Source: Halorussus caseinilyticus
GTDB lineage: Archaea > Halobacteriota > Halobacteria > Halobacteriales > Haladaptataceae
DNA: 64,000 nucleotides
Direction of reading: 5' to 3'
NCBI RefSeq assembly: GCF_029338395.1
Contig: NZ_CP119809.1
Location: forward strand, 1,178,001 to 1,242,000
The position numbers were made by a program, and so were the translations under genes. Positions 46,287-54,709 of the stretch are shown piece after piece. The notes below the pieces were generated by a model. It saw nothing but the letters and a program-made list of their open reading frames with translations. It had not been told where the DNA came from and ran no database searches. Positions within the stretch are counted from its first letter, which is position 1; each line of letters opens with the position of its first letter.

Positions 46287-48076
46287 AGTTGGTCCTCCGA
46301 GAGTGCGAACTGTCCGTTCGCGCCGCCCGAGGGAACCATCGGGTAGACGTTCTCGGCGGGGTCGATGCGGAAGTCAACGACGGAGGGACCGTCGTAGGCC
46401 ATCGCCGCCTCCACGGTGTCGGCCACCTCGTCGTAGTCCGAGACGGTGAACCCCTGCGCGCCGAACGCTTCGGCCAGTTTCTCGAACTCGGGGCACCACG
46501 AGTACTCGGAGGCCGCCCGCCGCCCGTCGAAGAAGGCGTCCTGCCACTGGCGGACCATCCCGATGTACTCGTTGTTGAGGACCGCGACGGTGATGTCCAG
46601 ATTCTCGCGGACCGCGACCGCGAGTTCCTGAATCGTCATCAGGAACGAGCCGTCGCCTTCGAAGCTGACGACTTCCGTGTCGGGCGCGGCCATCTTCGCG
46701 CCGATTGCGGCGGGCAGGCCGTACCCCATCGTTCCGAGTCCGTGACTCGACACCCACGTCCGGGGTTCCTTGTAGGTCCAATACTGGACGGCCCACATCT
46801 GGTGCTGGCCGACCCCGGTCGTCACGATGGCGTCGTCGCCGGTCGCTTCGTCCAGCGCCTCCACGACGAACTGCGGTTTGAGCGGTTCGTCGTCGGGCGT
46901 CCGGTAGTCCATCGGGTACTCGTCTTTCCACTGCTGGCACTGGTCGCGCCACTCCTCGGCGTCGGGCGCGCGGTCCATCTCGGCGTCCAACTGCTCCAAG
47001 ACGGTGGCGGCGTCCCCGACGAGGGGCACGTCGGCGTAGACGTTCTTCGAGATTTCCGCGGGGTCGATGTCGAGGTGGACGACTTCGGCCTCGGGCGCGA
47101 ACGTATCGACGCCGCCGGTGAGTCGGTCGTCGAACCGGCATCCGACCGCGAACAGCACGTCGCAGTGGGTCGTCGCCATGTTCGCGTACCCGGTGCCGTG
47201 CATCCCCATCATCTCCAGCGCGAGTTCGTCGTCCTCGGGGAAACAGCCCACCGCGGGCATCGAGGTGGCGACCGGAATCTCGTACTCGCGGGCGAACGCC
47301 CGGAGTTCGTCGCTGGCCTCGCCCTTGACGACGCCGCCGCCCGCGAGGATGACGGGTTTCTCCGCGTGTTCGAGCGCTCGCGCGGCCGACCGGACCGACT
47401 CGTCGTCGGCCGAGGTCGGAGGATTATACGTGTCGGGCGTCTCCGCGTCCCGGACCTCGGCGTCGGTCTCCGCCAGCGTCACGTCCTTCGGCAGGTCTAC
47501 CAGCGTCGGTCCGGGTCGGCCTTCGCTCGCCAGCGCGAACGCTTCGCCGACGGTGTTACCCACGTCGTCGGCGTGCTGGGCGAAGTAGTTCGTCTTCGTG
47601 ATGGGCGCGGTCAGGCCGGTGGTGTCGGTCTCTTGGAAGGCGTCGTTGCCGACGAAGTTCGACGGAACCTGTCCGGTCAGCGCGACCATCGGGTCCGAGT
47701 CCATGTCGGCGTCGGCGATGCCGGTCGTGAGGTTCGTCGCGCCCGGTCCGGACGTTGCCAGACAGACGCCGGGCGTGCCCGAGACGATGCCGTAGGCGTC
47801 GGCGGCGTGGGCCGCGGCCTGTTCGTGGGCCATCGTGACGTGCCGGAGGTCGGAGTCGTACAGCGCGTCGTAGACGGGCATGATGGCCCCGCCCTGCACG
47901 CCGAAGAGCGTCTCCGCCCCCGCGCGTTCGAGCGCGGCGACGACCGCTCCCGCGCCGGTTTCGACGCCCGAATCGGAAGTCTCTGCGTCGGTCGGGTCGT
48001 CGTCGGCCGTCGCCTCGGTCGATGAGTCCTCGGCGTCGGTGTCGTCGGCGAGTCGCCGCGGTGCGGACTCACTCAC
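46283..48076 (-). CDS. ilvB: Acetolactate synthase large (catalytic) subunit
   Basis: A 597-residue thiamine-diphosphate enzyme that condenses pyruvate with pyruvate or 2-oxobutyrate, the entry step to valine, leucine and isoleucine. The cofactor-activating Glu is in TMAHEQAAAHAADAYG. The ThDP motif is EGDGSFLMTIQELAV through NNEYIGMVRQWQ. LPVGQ-type loops and FAD-binding PVATSMPAVGCF are seen. It starts with GTG 48076, with GGGAGGGG about 11 bases upstream. It is preceded by a leader peptide ORF and a hairpin. Confidence 0.96.
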   Translation of the reverse strand: MSESAPRRLADDTDAEDSSTEATADDDPTDAETSDSGVETGAGAVVAALERAGAETLFGVQGGAIMPVYDALYDSDLRHVTMAHEQAAAHAADAYGIVSGTPGVCLATSGPGATNLTTGIADADMDSDPMVALTGQVPSNFVGNDAFQETDTTGLTAPITKTNYFAQHADDVGNTVGEAFALASEGRPGPTLVDLPKDVTLAETDAEVRDAETPDTYNPPTSADDESVRSAARALEHAEKPVILAGGGVVKGEASDELRAFAREYEIPVATSMPAVGCFPEDDELALEMMGMHGTGYANMATTHCDVLFAVGCRFDDRLTGGVDTFAPEAEVVHLDIDPAEISKNVYADVPLVGDAATVLEQLDAEMDRAPDAEEWRDQCQQWKDEYPMDYRTPDDEPLKPQFVVEALDEATGDDAIVTTGVGQHQMWAVQYWTYKEPRTWVSSHGLGTMGYGLPAAIGAKMAAPDTEVVSFEGDGSFLMTIQELAVAVRENLDITVAVLNNEYIGMVRQWQDAFFDGRRAASEYSWCPEFEKLAEAFGAQGFTVSDYDEVADTVEAAMAYDGPSVVDFRIDPAENVYPMVPSGGANGQFALSEDQL

Positions 48077-48154
48077 CTCGGACCCCTCCCGTATCTGTCG
48101 GTGCCGGGTAGTTCGCTGTCGATGCGTCTTGGGTTATAGGTGTGGTGGTGCGTG

Positions 48155-48346
48155 TCACGGTTGGTCGAGCGCGTGCTGGTGGTTTCGGGAACGATGCGGG
48201 ACGGAAGTTCGGAGAAGTGGTAGTGTAGGGGCCCAAGCCCCTACAATAATCACGCACTCGACAGTCGCACTGCTCGCGGCGTCGGCCGCTCGGCCGCCGA
48301 GAGACGCGAAGCGTCTCTCGCTGGTGGCAGTGGGTGACTGTCGCAT
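48155..48346 (-). CDS. Putative branched-chain leader peptide upstream of ilvB
   Basis: A 63-residue ORF starting at ATG 48346, about 30 bases after a palindromic TATA element, and ending 79 bases before ilvB. Residues 29-45 read VECVIIVGAWAPTLPLL, holding three Val, two Ile and three Leu, the end products of the operon. The Ile codons are both ATT, and GTA, CTA and CTT are used, all uncommon in GC-rich haloarchaea. A 9-bp hairpin starts just after the two Ile codons. This recalls bacterial ilvB leader peptides. The flanking residues look random (Arg/Ser/Ala rich), so a chance frame is possible. Confidence 0.5.
   Translation of the reverse strand: MRQSPTATSERRFASLGGRAADAASSATVECVIIVGAWAPTLPLLRTSVPHRSRNHQHALDQP
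48224..48245 (-). promoter_or_regulatory. Hairpin inside the ilvB leader
   Basis: Arms TGTAGGGGC and GCCCCTACA (9 bp) with a 4-nt loop, at 48224-48245. It overlaps the GAWAPT codons of the leader ORF. It could be an attenuator or operator of ilvBNC. Confidence 0.5.
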
Positions 48347-48372
48347 CGTTACTGCGTACGTACCGACCCCGA

Positions 48373-48382
48373 CGGTTATAAC
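48373..48382 (-). promoter_or_regulatory. Palindromic TATA element before the ilvB leader
   Basis: GGTTATAACC, a perfect 10-bp palindrome, centred about 31 bases before ATG 48346. This would place the ilv transcript start about 270 bases upstream of ilvB, leaving a long leader. Confidence 0.5.
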
Positions 48383-48432
48383 CTTTGTCCGGGTGGCAAC
48401 CTTTGCGCGAAGGTCCGGTCGGTCCCACGCTC

Positions 48433-48472
48433 CGGGACGCCGACCGCCGGATTTCCGGCGGTCGGCGTCCCG
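48433..48472. repeat. 18-bp perfect hairpin downstream of leuA
   Basis: Arms beginning CGGGACGCCGACCGCCGG with an ATTT loop, 70 bases after the leuA stop. Part of the right arm (CGGTCGGCGTCCCGA) repeats again at about 48480-48494. Candidate leuA 3' end structure; no T-run, so not a classic terminator. Confidence 0.6.
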
Positions 48473-48542
48473 ACTCTCGTCGGTCGGCGTCCCGAACGCG
48501 CCGCGCGCCGCTGGCGAGGGGAGGCGACTGCCGAGTGGGCCA

Positions 48543-49770
48543 TCAGGCGCTGACCTCCGATTCCTCGTGTGCGATGCCGACCTCGCGGGCGAACTGTTCG
48601 AGGTCGGCGACAGTGACGCGGTTCTTCTCCGCACCGTAGTCTTTGACCCGCCGCGTCACCTGCCGAACTTCGTCGTCGGTCGGTACGAATCCGCGGTCCT
48701 CCAGTCGCTTGCGGACCGAGTTCGCGCCGGTGTGCTTGCCCAGTACGAACTCGCGCTCCGCGCCGACCATCTCGGGAGTCATGCACCCCGGCTCGAAGGT
48801 GTCGGAGTTCTCGATGACGCCCGCGGCGTGGATACCGCTCTCGTGAGCGAAGGCGTTGTCGCCGGTGACGGGCTTGTTCGCCGGAACCGGCACGTCGCTG
48901 TACTCCTCGACCATCGCGGAGAGTTCCGCGATGCCGGTCGTGTCTATTCCGGTCTCGACGCCGTAGACGCTCTCGACCGACATCACGACCTCTTCGTAGG
49001 CCGCGTTGCCCGCGCGCTCGCCGATACCGTTTATCGAGACCTGCGCTTGGTCCGCGCCAGCCTCGAATCCGGCGATGGCGTTCGCCGAGGCCATGCCGAA
49101 GTCGTCGTGGGTGTGAACGTCGATTCGCGCGTCGGTGTGGTCGTCCACGAATCCAACGAGGTCGGCGAACCGACTCGGGGTGGCGACCCCGCAGGTGTCG
49201 GGGATGTTTATCCAATCGACGCCAACCTCCGAGACGGCTTCGACGACCGTTTTCAGGTAGTCTTCGTCGGTCCGGGTGGCGTCCATCGGCGAGAACATCG
49301 CTGTCACGCCCGCCTCCTTCACGCGTTCGACCGCGTTCACCGACCGTTCCACGACTTCCTCGCGGGTGGCGTGCATCGAATCCTCTATCTGCACGTCGCT
49401 GGTCGAGGCGAAGACGTGGACCATCTCGACGCCGGAGTCGAGTGCGGCCTCAACGTCTTTCTCCACGACGCGCGCCAGTCCGCAGGTGGTCGCGGACGTA
49501 CTCGCGGCTATGTCGCTGACCGCCTCGAACTCGGCGTCGGAGTTCACCGGGAACCCGGCCTCGATGACGTGGGTTCCCATCCGGTCCAAGGCGTCGGCGA
49601 TGGTGCGCTTCTCGTCGTAGGAGAAGGAGGTACGGGGAGCCTGTTCGCCGTCGCGCAGGGTCGTGTCGAAGACCCGCGCGGACTCGAACTCGGTCTCAGT
49701 AGCTAGCGTGCCCTCGAAGAACTCGACCCGCCCGGCTGGTACCGGACGAGCGAATGTCGTTGTTAGACAT
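48543..49770 (-). CDS. leuA: 2-isopropylmalate/citramalate synthase with apparent N-terminal frameshift
   Basis: A DRE-TIM enzyme that condenses acetyl-CoA with 2-oxoisovalerate (or pyruvate, if CimA-like). RVFDTTLRDGEQAPRTSFSYDEKR is the family signature, with VDVHTHDDFGMASANAIAGFEAGADQ and SINGIGERAGN further on. About 405 aa, shorter than bacterial LeuA, as no C-terminal regulatory domain is present. ATG 49770 has a TATA element (GTTTAAAT) at leaderless spacing, but its frame runs into a stop near codon 25. The enzyme frame from GRVEFFEGTLATE has no ATG, GTG or TTG upstream. One extra base in CCGGGCGGGTC (about 49727-49737) would explain this; the span is 3n+1. Confidence 0.8.
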
Positions 49771-50130
49771 CGTATCTCGTGGTGGGGCCGCTCTCCTATT
49801 TAAACGTGTCGCTGAGACAGGTGAGTTAGAGCGTATGACACTTCTGTTCGGTCGGGGGCGACACCGAAATCGCCCGACTGAAACGTCCTGTAACTATCTG
49901 TAGAACCTTAACCGTCCTTAAATCCGAACTGGCGACACGAATTTTCATCGCCAAAATCGGGTCTTGATTTCTGATTATTCGGAGAGAAATCGTCTCGGGC
50001 GCAGGAGAAGTCACCACCGTCGAGTCGCTCGACACGAGAGAGGTGAGACCCGTCCCGCGCGGTGAGTCCGCCACTCGACCGCACTCTCCGCCAGAACAGT
50101 AACGGGGTTGGCCGACGAAGAAACGACCGC
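49771..50130. other. Divergent promoter region of leuA and the ferritin-like gene
   Basis: No gene. GTTTAAAT near 49798-49805 is the leuA TATA element. An AT-rich tract with GATTTCTGATTATTCGGA lies near 49970. No clear operator. Confidence 0.45.
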
Positions 50131-50586
50131 ATGACTACCCAAGAAGTCACGGACCTGCTGAAGAAGGCCTACGGCGACGAAATCGAGACCGTGATGAACT
50201 ACCTGACCAACTCCATCGTGCTGGAGGGGGTGAGCGCCGAAGAAGTCCGCGAGAGCCTCGAAACCGACATCCAAGAAGAGTTGAACCACGCCGAGATGCT
50301 CGGCCAGCGACTCAAGCAACTCGACGAGCGACCGCCCGCGTCCTACGACTTCGAGGCCCGACAGGAGAGCCTCCAACCCCCGGAGAACAGCACGGACGTG
50401 CTGTCGGTGATAAACGGCGTCCTCGACGCCGAAGAAGACGCCATCGAGACCTACCGGGAACTCGTCTCGGCGGCGCGCGACGCCGACGACCCCGTGACCG
50501 AGGACCTCGCCGTCACCGTCCTGAGCGACGAGGAGGCCCATCGGACCGAATTCCGCGGGTTCAAACGCGAGTACGACGAGAACTGA
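50131..50586 (+). CDS. Ferritin-like four-helix protein
   Basis: A 151-residue ferritin/bacterioferritin-like protein. The diiron ligands appear as Glu in YGDEIETVMNYLTNSI, the E-x-x-H pair DIQEELNHAEMLGQRL, EEDAIETYRELV and a second pair VLSDEEAHRTEFRGF. Four helices and no ribbon domain. Likely iron or oxidative stress handling. It lies between the leu cluster and the CHAT module and is transcribed toward the latter. Confidence 0.85.
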   Translation: MTTQEVTDLLKKAYGDEIETVMNYLTNSIVLEGVSAEEVRESLETDIQEELNHAEMLGQRLKQLDERPPASYDFEARQESLQPPENSTDVLSVINGVLDAEEDAIETYRELVSAARDADDPVTEDLAVTVLSDEEAHRTEFRGFKREYDEN

Positions 50587-50799
50587 GCGTTACGCCGGTC
50601 GTTCGCTCGTTCAACGTCCGCTTACGTTCGTCCGCTCCGCGCCGATACGCTTTAGAGGATTGGTACTGCGTACCATATTATGGGTAGAGAGAAATCAATT
50701 AGTCGGCGACCATCGACGGACGTATCTCGCCAATCATTCTATTCCTCTCTAAAAAGAATACAAAATTTTATTTTCACCCGGTCTCTGGTATGAGACGAG

Positions 50800-51504
50800 A
50801 TGTCACTCCAGCGGGCAAGCTTTCGTGGGGACTGCTCGACCCACGACTTTCAGGAGGTGTTGAAACGGTTCAAAAACGAAGGATGCAACCTCCTCGTTAC
50901 GGGCGCCGTTTCCGAAGACGTAACGGCAAAAGCGACGCAGACGCTTCTCGGCGCACCGACCGCCGACCGCAAGCGCGTCGTCGCCTTGGCAGACTCCCGA
51001 GACGAGAGCGTCTTCGAGCTACTGCCGCCGGGCGTCGATACCGACGACCCGGACGTGTGGGTCGTAGACCAGCACGCACACCAGCGGTCGGTTCCGAAGG
51101 CCGCCCAGAGCGCGGACTTCGACCTTCCCGGACCGGGCGAGGACCGGGACGTACTGGCCGATTTGCGCGAGGAAATCGTCGTCGCCATCGACTACTTCGA
51201 GGAAGCCAACGGCGGACTCGCCCCGTCACAACTTCGACTGTCGGTGTCGTCGCTCGGCCGACTGGCCCACGAACACGGCGCGAACGAGGTGTCGCGGTTC
51301 CTCCGGTCGGTCTCTGCGATGGTTCGCGGGGTCCACGGCATGGGTCACTACCACCTGCCGCGACCCGACGACGACGAGATGGTGGACCGACTCTCGCCGC
51401 TGTTCGACGCCCGAATCGAACTCCAAAAGCGCGACGGACTGCCGACCGAACAGCGCTGGCACGTCCCGAAGTACGAACAGACCACCGACTGGGTACGCCT
51501 TTGA
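50800..51504 (+). CDS. DUF7504-like regulator or partner of the CHAT protease
   Basis: A 234-residue soluble protein. FQEVLKRFKNEGCNLLVTGAVSEDVTAKATQTLLG and RKRVVALADSR resemble the haloarchaeal DUF7504 family, a RecA/KaiC-like fold without a clear Walker A. The C-terminal SQLRLSVSSLGRLAHEHGANEVSRFLRSVSAMVRGVHGMGHYHLP is conserved. An AATTTTATTTTC element about 30 bases before ATG 50800 fits a leaderless start. Its stop overlaps the GAGGTGAT ribosome site of the next gene, so it is co-expressed with the CHAT protease. Confidence 0.72.
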   Translation: MSLQRASFRGDCSTHDFQEVLKRFKNEGCNLLVTGAVSEDVTAKATQTLLGAPTADRKRVVALADSRDESVFELLPPGVDTDDPDVWVVDQHAHQRSVPKAAQSADFDLPGPGEDRDVLADLREEIVVAIDYFEEANGGLAPSQLRLSVSSLGRLAHEHGANEVSRFLRSVSAMVRGVHGMGHYHLPRPDDDEMVDRLSPLFDARIELQKRDGLPTEQRWHVPKYEQTTDWVRL

Positions 51505-51512
51505 GGTGATTC

Positions 51513-53636
51513 ATGGACCCGACGTTCACGAGAACCACTGAACGAACCGGCATCGAGATAGCAGACCCCATCGAGAACGCCCGCTTCGAGTTGTACACGT
51601 CGAGAGCAGTAGACCCGACTCCCGTCCCGACCCACGAGTTCCACTTCCCCGTCGATTCTGCCGTCTCCGTCGAGACCAGCGCCGTCGCCGTGCCGAAACT
51701 AGCGAACGTCCTCGTCCGAACGCAGTCGGGCGAACTCGTCGCCGACAACGCCGACCACGTGGACCGGTCGCTCGCGCCCGGCGCGTACACCGTCGAACTG
51801 AGTACCGCGCCGATGAAACTCTACCTCTCCGTCGAGAGTGCGCTCGAACTCCGCCACGACGAGACGGCGGTCCGCGTCGCCTTCGGGGACCCGACCGAGG
51901 TGGCAATCGGCGCGCGGTCGTTCCACGACCAACCGGCCGGAACCGTCACGACGACTGACGACCCCGCGGGCGCGATGAAAGCCGTCTCGCTTCTGGGGTC
52001 GGCGCTGAAGACGACGAGTCCGGAGCGCTCGTTTCCGACTCTCCGGGGCCACCCGCCGCTAATCGAAGTCGGCGAGGAGTTCGACGCGCCGGAGGGTATC
52101 GAGCGACCGGATACCGGCGTCCGCATCGAGATTCCGGCCGAGTACGAGTACGTCTACCCCGTCTCGTCGCTGGCGTACTACCTCGGCGCGGAAGTCGTCC
52201 CGGCCGACCGCCCGCGCCTCGTCACCGACGAAGGCTTCGAGTACGACCTCGACGGACCCCTCGGTTTCGAGAAGACCGTCGGGCGCGTCCTCCGCCAGAC
52301 GTTCTTCTTCGACTGCGTGACCCGGACCGAGGGCTACTATCAGGTGGACCTCCACGAGCGACGGGCGGTCGAATCCGTCGTGGACCTCGACTTCGCCGAC
52401 CTCTACGACCGGTCCCCGGCCGAACGCCTCGCGGCCTACCTCTCGGTCCCCTACGAGACCGTCGCGGCGTTCGTCCCGGAGTGGAACCTGACGACCGACG
52501 TGATGGCGACCCCGGACAACGCCGAGGTGTTGCCGTTCGTCGCCAGTGACCTCGCGTTGGTCCGGTGTCCCCGCGACCCGACCACGGCGTCGGTGAACCC
52601 CACGCCCGAACCAATCGACGAGTTCTTCCGCGGCGGCGCTGGCGGCGACTCCGTGACCGCCGGGTGCGCGTCCGACGACTTCACCCGGAGTACGATGGAC
52701 GCCAACGCCGCCGCGCCCGCGCAGGGCGAGATTTTCAACCCGGAACCCGCCGATACCGTCGAACACGCGTGGGTCGGCGACGGGTTTCCCCTCGGCGCGA
52801 ACAAGGCATCAATCGAATCCTACCGGCGTCGGGTCCAGCGGTCGGCCCCCGAGAAGACGAGCATCGAGATTCACGTCGTCTGCAACGACGAGCGCATGAT
52901 GGAGGAGGGCGTGGTCGAGGAGTTCTACGGCCTGCGGGAACTGCTCCAGTTCGACGTGTCGGTCCACTACGAACTCACGACCGACGAACTCCGGGAGTTG
53001 CTGGCCGAACCCGCCGACTTCCTCCACTACATCGGCCACGTGGACGACCACGGGATGCGGTGTCCCGACGGTCACCTCGACGCCCGCACGCTCTCGGACG
53101 TGAACGTCAAAGCGTTCGTCCTCAACGCGTGTCGGTCCTACACCCAAGGCGAGGCGCTGGTCGAGTCCGGAAGCTACGGCGGCGTCGTGACGCTGGCGGA
53201 AATCGCCAACAGCGTCGCCACCGAAATCGGCCAGACGCTGGCGCGCCTGCTCAACTGCGGGTTCTCGCTCCGGGTCGCGCTCTCGGTGGTCAAAGACACG
53301 ACTGCGCCCGCCTACCAGTACGTGACGGTCGGCGACGGCGGGTTGACCCTGTGTCAGAGCGAGAGCGGAACGCCGCTCCACTTGGAAATCGAATCGCTGG
53401 AGTCGGGCCGATACAGGACGAAGTTCCGGACGTATCCGAGTCCGAGTCACGGTCTCGGTTCGATGCAGAAACCGAACATCGCTGGCGTGAACACCCGCTA
53501 CTTGGCGTCCGGAGTAATCGACACGTACGAACTGAGCGCCGACGAACTCGACTCGTTCTTCGGCTTAGAGGTTCTGCCGGTAGAATTAGACGGCGAGCTA
53601 CGGTGGAGCGACGAGATACGGCGGCAGGAACTCTAA
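51513..53636 (+). CDS. CHAT-domain (caspase-like) protease, module A
   Basis: A 707-residue protein. The N-terminal about 140 residues are beta-rich. A central conserved region follows (SALKTTSPERSFPTLRGHPP, LVTDEGFEYDLDGP, FADLYDRSPAERLAAYLSVP). The C-terminal third is CHAT-like: FLHYIGHVDDHGMRCPDGHL with His505/His509 and AFVLNACRSYTQGEALVE with Cys540, the expected His-Cys dyad, then GGVVTLAEIANSVATEIGQTLARLLN and LRVALSVVK. About 100 further residues follow. CHAT proteases act in regulated cleavage and cell-death or defence systems. A strong Shine-Dalgarno GAGGTGAT couples it to the upstream gene. A paralogue lies at 56303. Confidence 0.82.
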   Translation: MDPTFTRTTERTGIEIADPIENARFELYTSRAVDPTPVPTHEFHFPVDSAVSVETSAVAVPKLANVLVRTQSGELVADNADHVDRSLAPGAYTVELSTAPMKLYLSVESALELRHDETAVRVAFGDPTEVAIGARSFHDQPAGTVTTTDDPAGAMKAVSLLGSALKTTSPERSFPTLRGHPPLIEVGEEFDAPEGIERPDTGVRIEIPAEYEYVYPVSSLAYYLGAEVVPADRPRLVTDEGFEYDLDGPLGFEKTVGRVLRQTFFFDCVTRTEGYYQVDLHERRAVESVVDLDFADLYDRSPAERLAAYLSVPYETVAAFVPEWNLTTDVMATPDNAEVLPFVASDLALVRCPRDPTTASVNPTPEPIDEFFRGGAGGDSVTAGCASDDFTRSTMDANAAAPAQGEIFNPEPADTVEHAWVGDGFPLGANKASIESYRRRVQRSAPEKTSIEIHVVCNDERMMEEGVVEEFYGLRELLQFDVSVHYELTTDELRELLAEPADFLHYIGHVDDHGMRCPDGHLDARTLSDVNVKAFVLNACRSYTQGEALVESGSYGGVVTLAEIANSVATEIGQTLARLLNCGFSLRVALSVVKDTTAPAYQYVTVGDGGLTLCQSESGTPLHLEIESLESGRYRTKFRTYPSPSHGLGSMQKPNIAGVNTRYLASGVIDTYELSADELDSFFGLEVLPVELDGELRWSDEIRRQEL

Positions 53637-53637
53637 G

Positions 53638-53784
53638 TCAGGGACCTGCATTCGTACTCGCACCGTTCGCGGCCACGTTTCCTGCCTGCATCAGGAGGAG
53701 GCAAATCGTGAACAGCGCGCCCATCATCCGCGGGTGTGCTTCGAGGTACTCTGCCATCTTCCGCTGTGTGGTATTCCGTGCCAT
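53638..53784 (-). CDS. Tiny membrane peptide convergent with CHAT protease A (DUF7503-like)
   Basis: A 48-residue peptide ending 1 base from the protease stop. N-terminal basic part RNTTQRKMAEYLEAHPRMM, hydrophobic stretch GALFTICLLLMQAGNVAA, C-terminal NGASTNAGP. It aligns with the peptide at 58374-58508 over nearly its whole length, sharing YL-x-x-(H/N)PR-x-MG-x-LFT-x-x-LLL-x-Q-x-GN-x-A and the C-terminal AGP. I recognise the type as DUF7503. It may be an activator, membrane anchor or substrate of the protease; this is inference. Confidence 0.75.
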   Translation of the reverse strand: MARNTTQRKMAEYLEAHPRMMGALFTICLLLMQAGNVAANGASTNAGP

Positions 53785-54027
53785 GACCAATTGTCACAAT
53801 GAACCCCACATAATTGAATCTATCTAAAGCATGAAAATAGAAAGATTATTAAAATAGGCTCGTAAATGCATTTAAGATATTCGGTAAATGAGGAGTTCGG
53901 GGTCGTACGGCCGAGAGCCGACGGACGACCGGCGACTTCGACGCCGCGCTCGCGGACCGCCGGACGCTCCCGCCGAGCGGAACGTCAGGGGGTAAGGATT
54001 TTGCCGGGGGAGTGTGAGCGAGCGCGT

Positions 54028-54333
54028 ATGGATAGTGGTTTCGACCTCGACCTCCAAGCGGTCGAGCAGGAGATAGAAGACGACGGCGACGGAGGCGACC
54101 AAATCGACCGACGAATCGTCCTCGGTGAGCTGGACGGTACGACCGACGAGCGCGACTGGTTCGAGGTCATCGACCGGGGCAACGTCCTCGTGCTGGCCGT
54201 CGAAGGCGACCTGCCGGAACTGGCGTCGGACCTCGCCCCGCGAGTCAAAGAGCGCGGCGGCAGTCTGATTCACTTCCGGGAGTTTCTCGTCGTGACGCCC
54301 GCGGACGTGAGTGTGGACGCGGACCGGCTCTGA
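54028..54333 (+). CDS. Conserved haloarchaeal protein (DUF5779-like)
   Basis: A 101-residue soluble protein: FDLDLQAVEQEIEDDGDGG, RIVLGELDGTTDERDWFEVI, NVLVLAVEGDLPELASDLAP and LIHFREFLVVTPADVSVDADRL. I recognise the haloarchaeal family DUF5779. Function unknown; it resembles a small alpha-beta regulatory domain. ATG 54028. It lies between the two CHAT modules but is widely conserved on its own. Confidence 0.78.
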   Translation: MDSGFDLDLQAVEQEIEDDGDGGDQIDRRIVLGELDGTTDERDWFEVIDRGNVLVLAVEGDLPELASDLAPRVKERGGSLIHFREFLVVTPADVSVDADRL

Positions 54334-54540
54334 GACGGCGGATTTTGGCGAGAGCGTCACTCGGGACCGCACCGCGAATCGAAATCGTTTCGAGCGGTAG
54401 CTTCGACTACACCCAGTCTCCACACTGATAGCAGATGTTTTCCTATCTATTAGCATCCTATCTACATTAGAAAGCAATAATTTTATTTCTAATACAAATA
54501 TTTTTATTTCTAATCGGTCGAAAGCCACGCCGCCGAGAAT

Positions 54541-54660
54541 TTAAATACCGGCGGGCGACCAACTCGCCCCGGACGCTTCGCGCGGTTCCGGGCGAGGCGG
54601 CGCGCGGGCACTGCCCGCGCGCCGCGGGACCGCCAGTCCGACTAATCCGAGAGGACCGAG
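54541..54660 (+). repeat. Dispersed repeat C, copy 2
   Basis: Matches 16087-16193; 54597-54645 is identical, including the 14-bp palindrome. An AT-rich lead with repeated TTTTTATTTCTAAT lies just before it (54475-54515). As with copy 1, it is placed between convergent genes (DUF5779-like and VOC). Confidence 0.75.
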
Positions 54661-54709
54661 CCAGACACATCGAGTACCGCGAATCGCCGGGGACCGACGC
54701 CGAGCGGCG

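Noticed and set aside
48433-48472. Intrinsic terminator after leuA
   Set aside because: The hairpin is strong, but no T-rich tract follows on the gene strand, and archaeal termination depends mainly on T-runs.
49560-49589. TTG at 49589 as the true leuA start
   Set aside because: It would remove the RVFDTTLRDGEQ motif, which contains active-site residues. A frameshift or unusual start is more likely.
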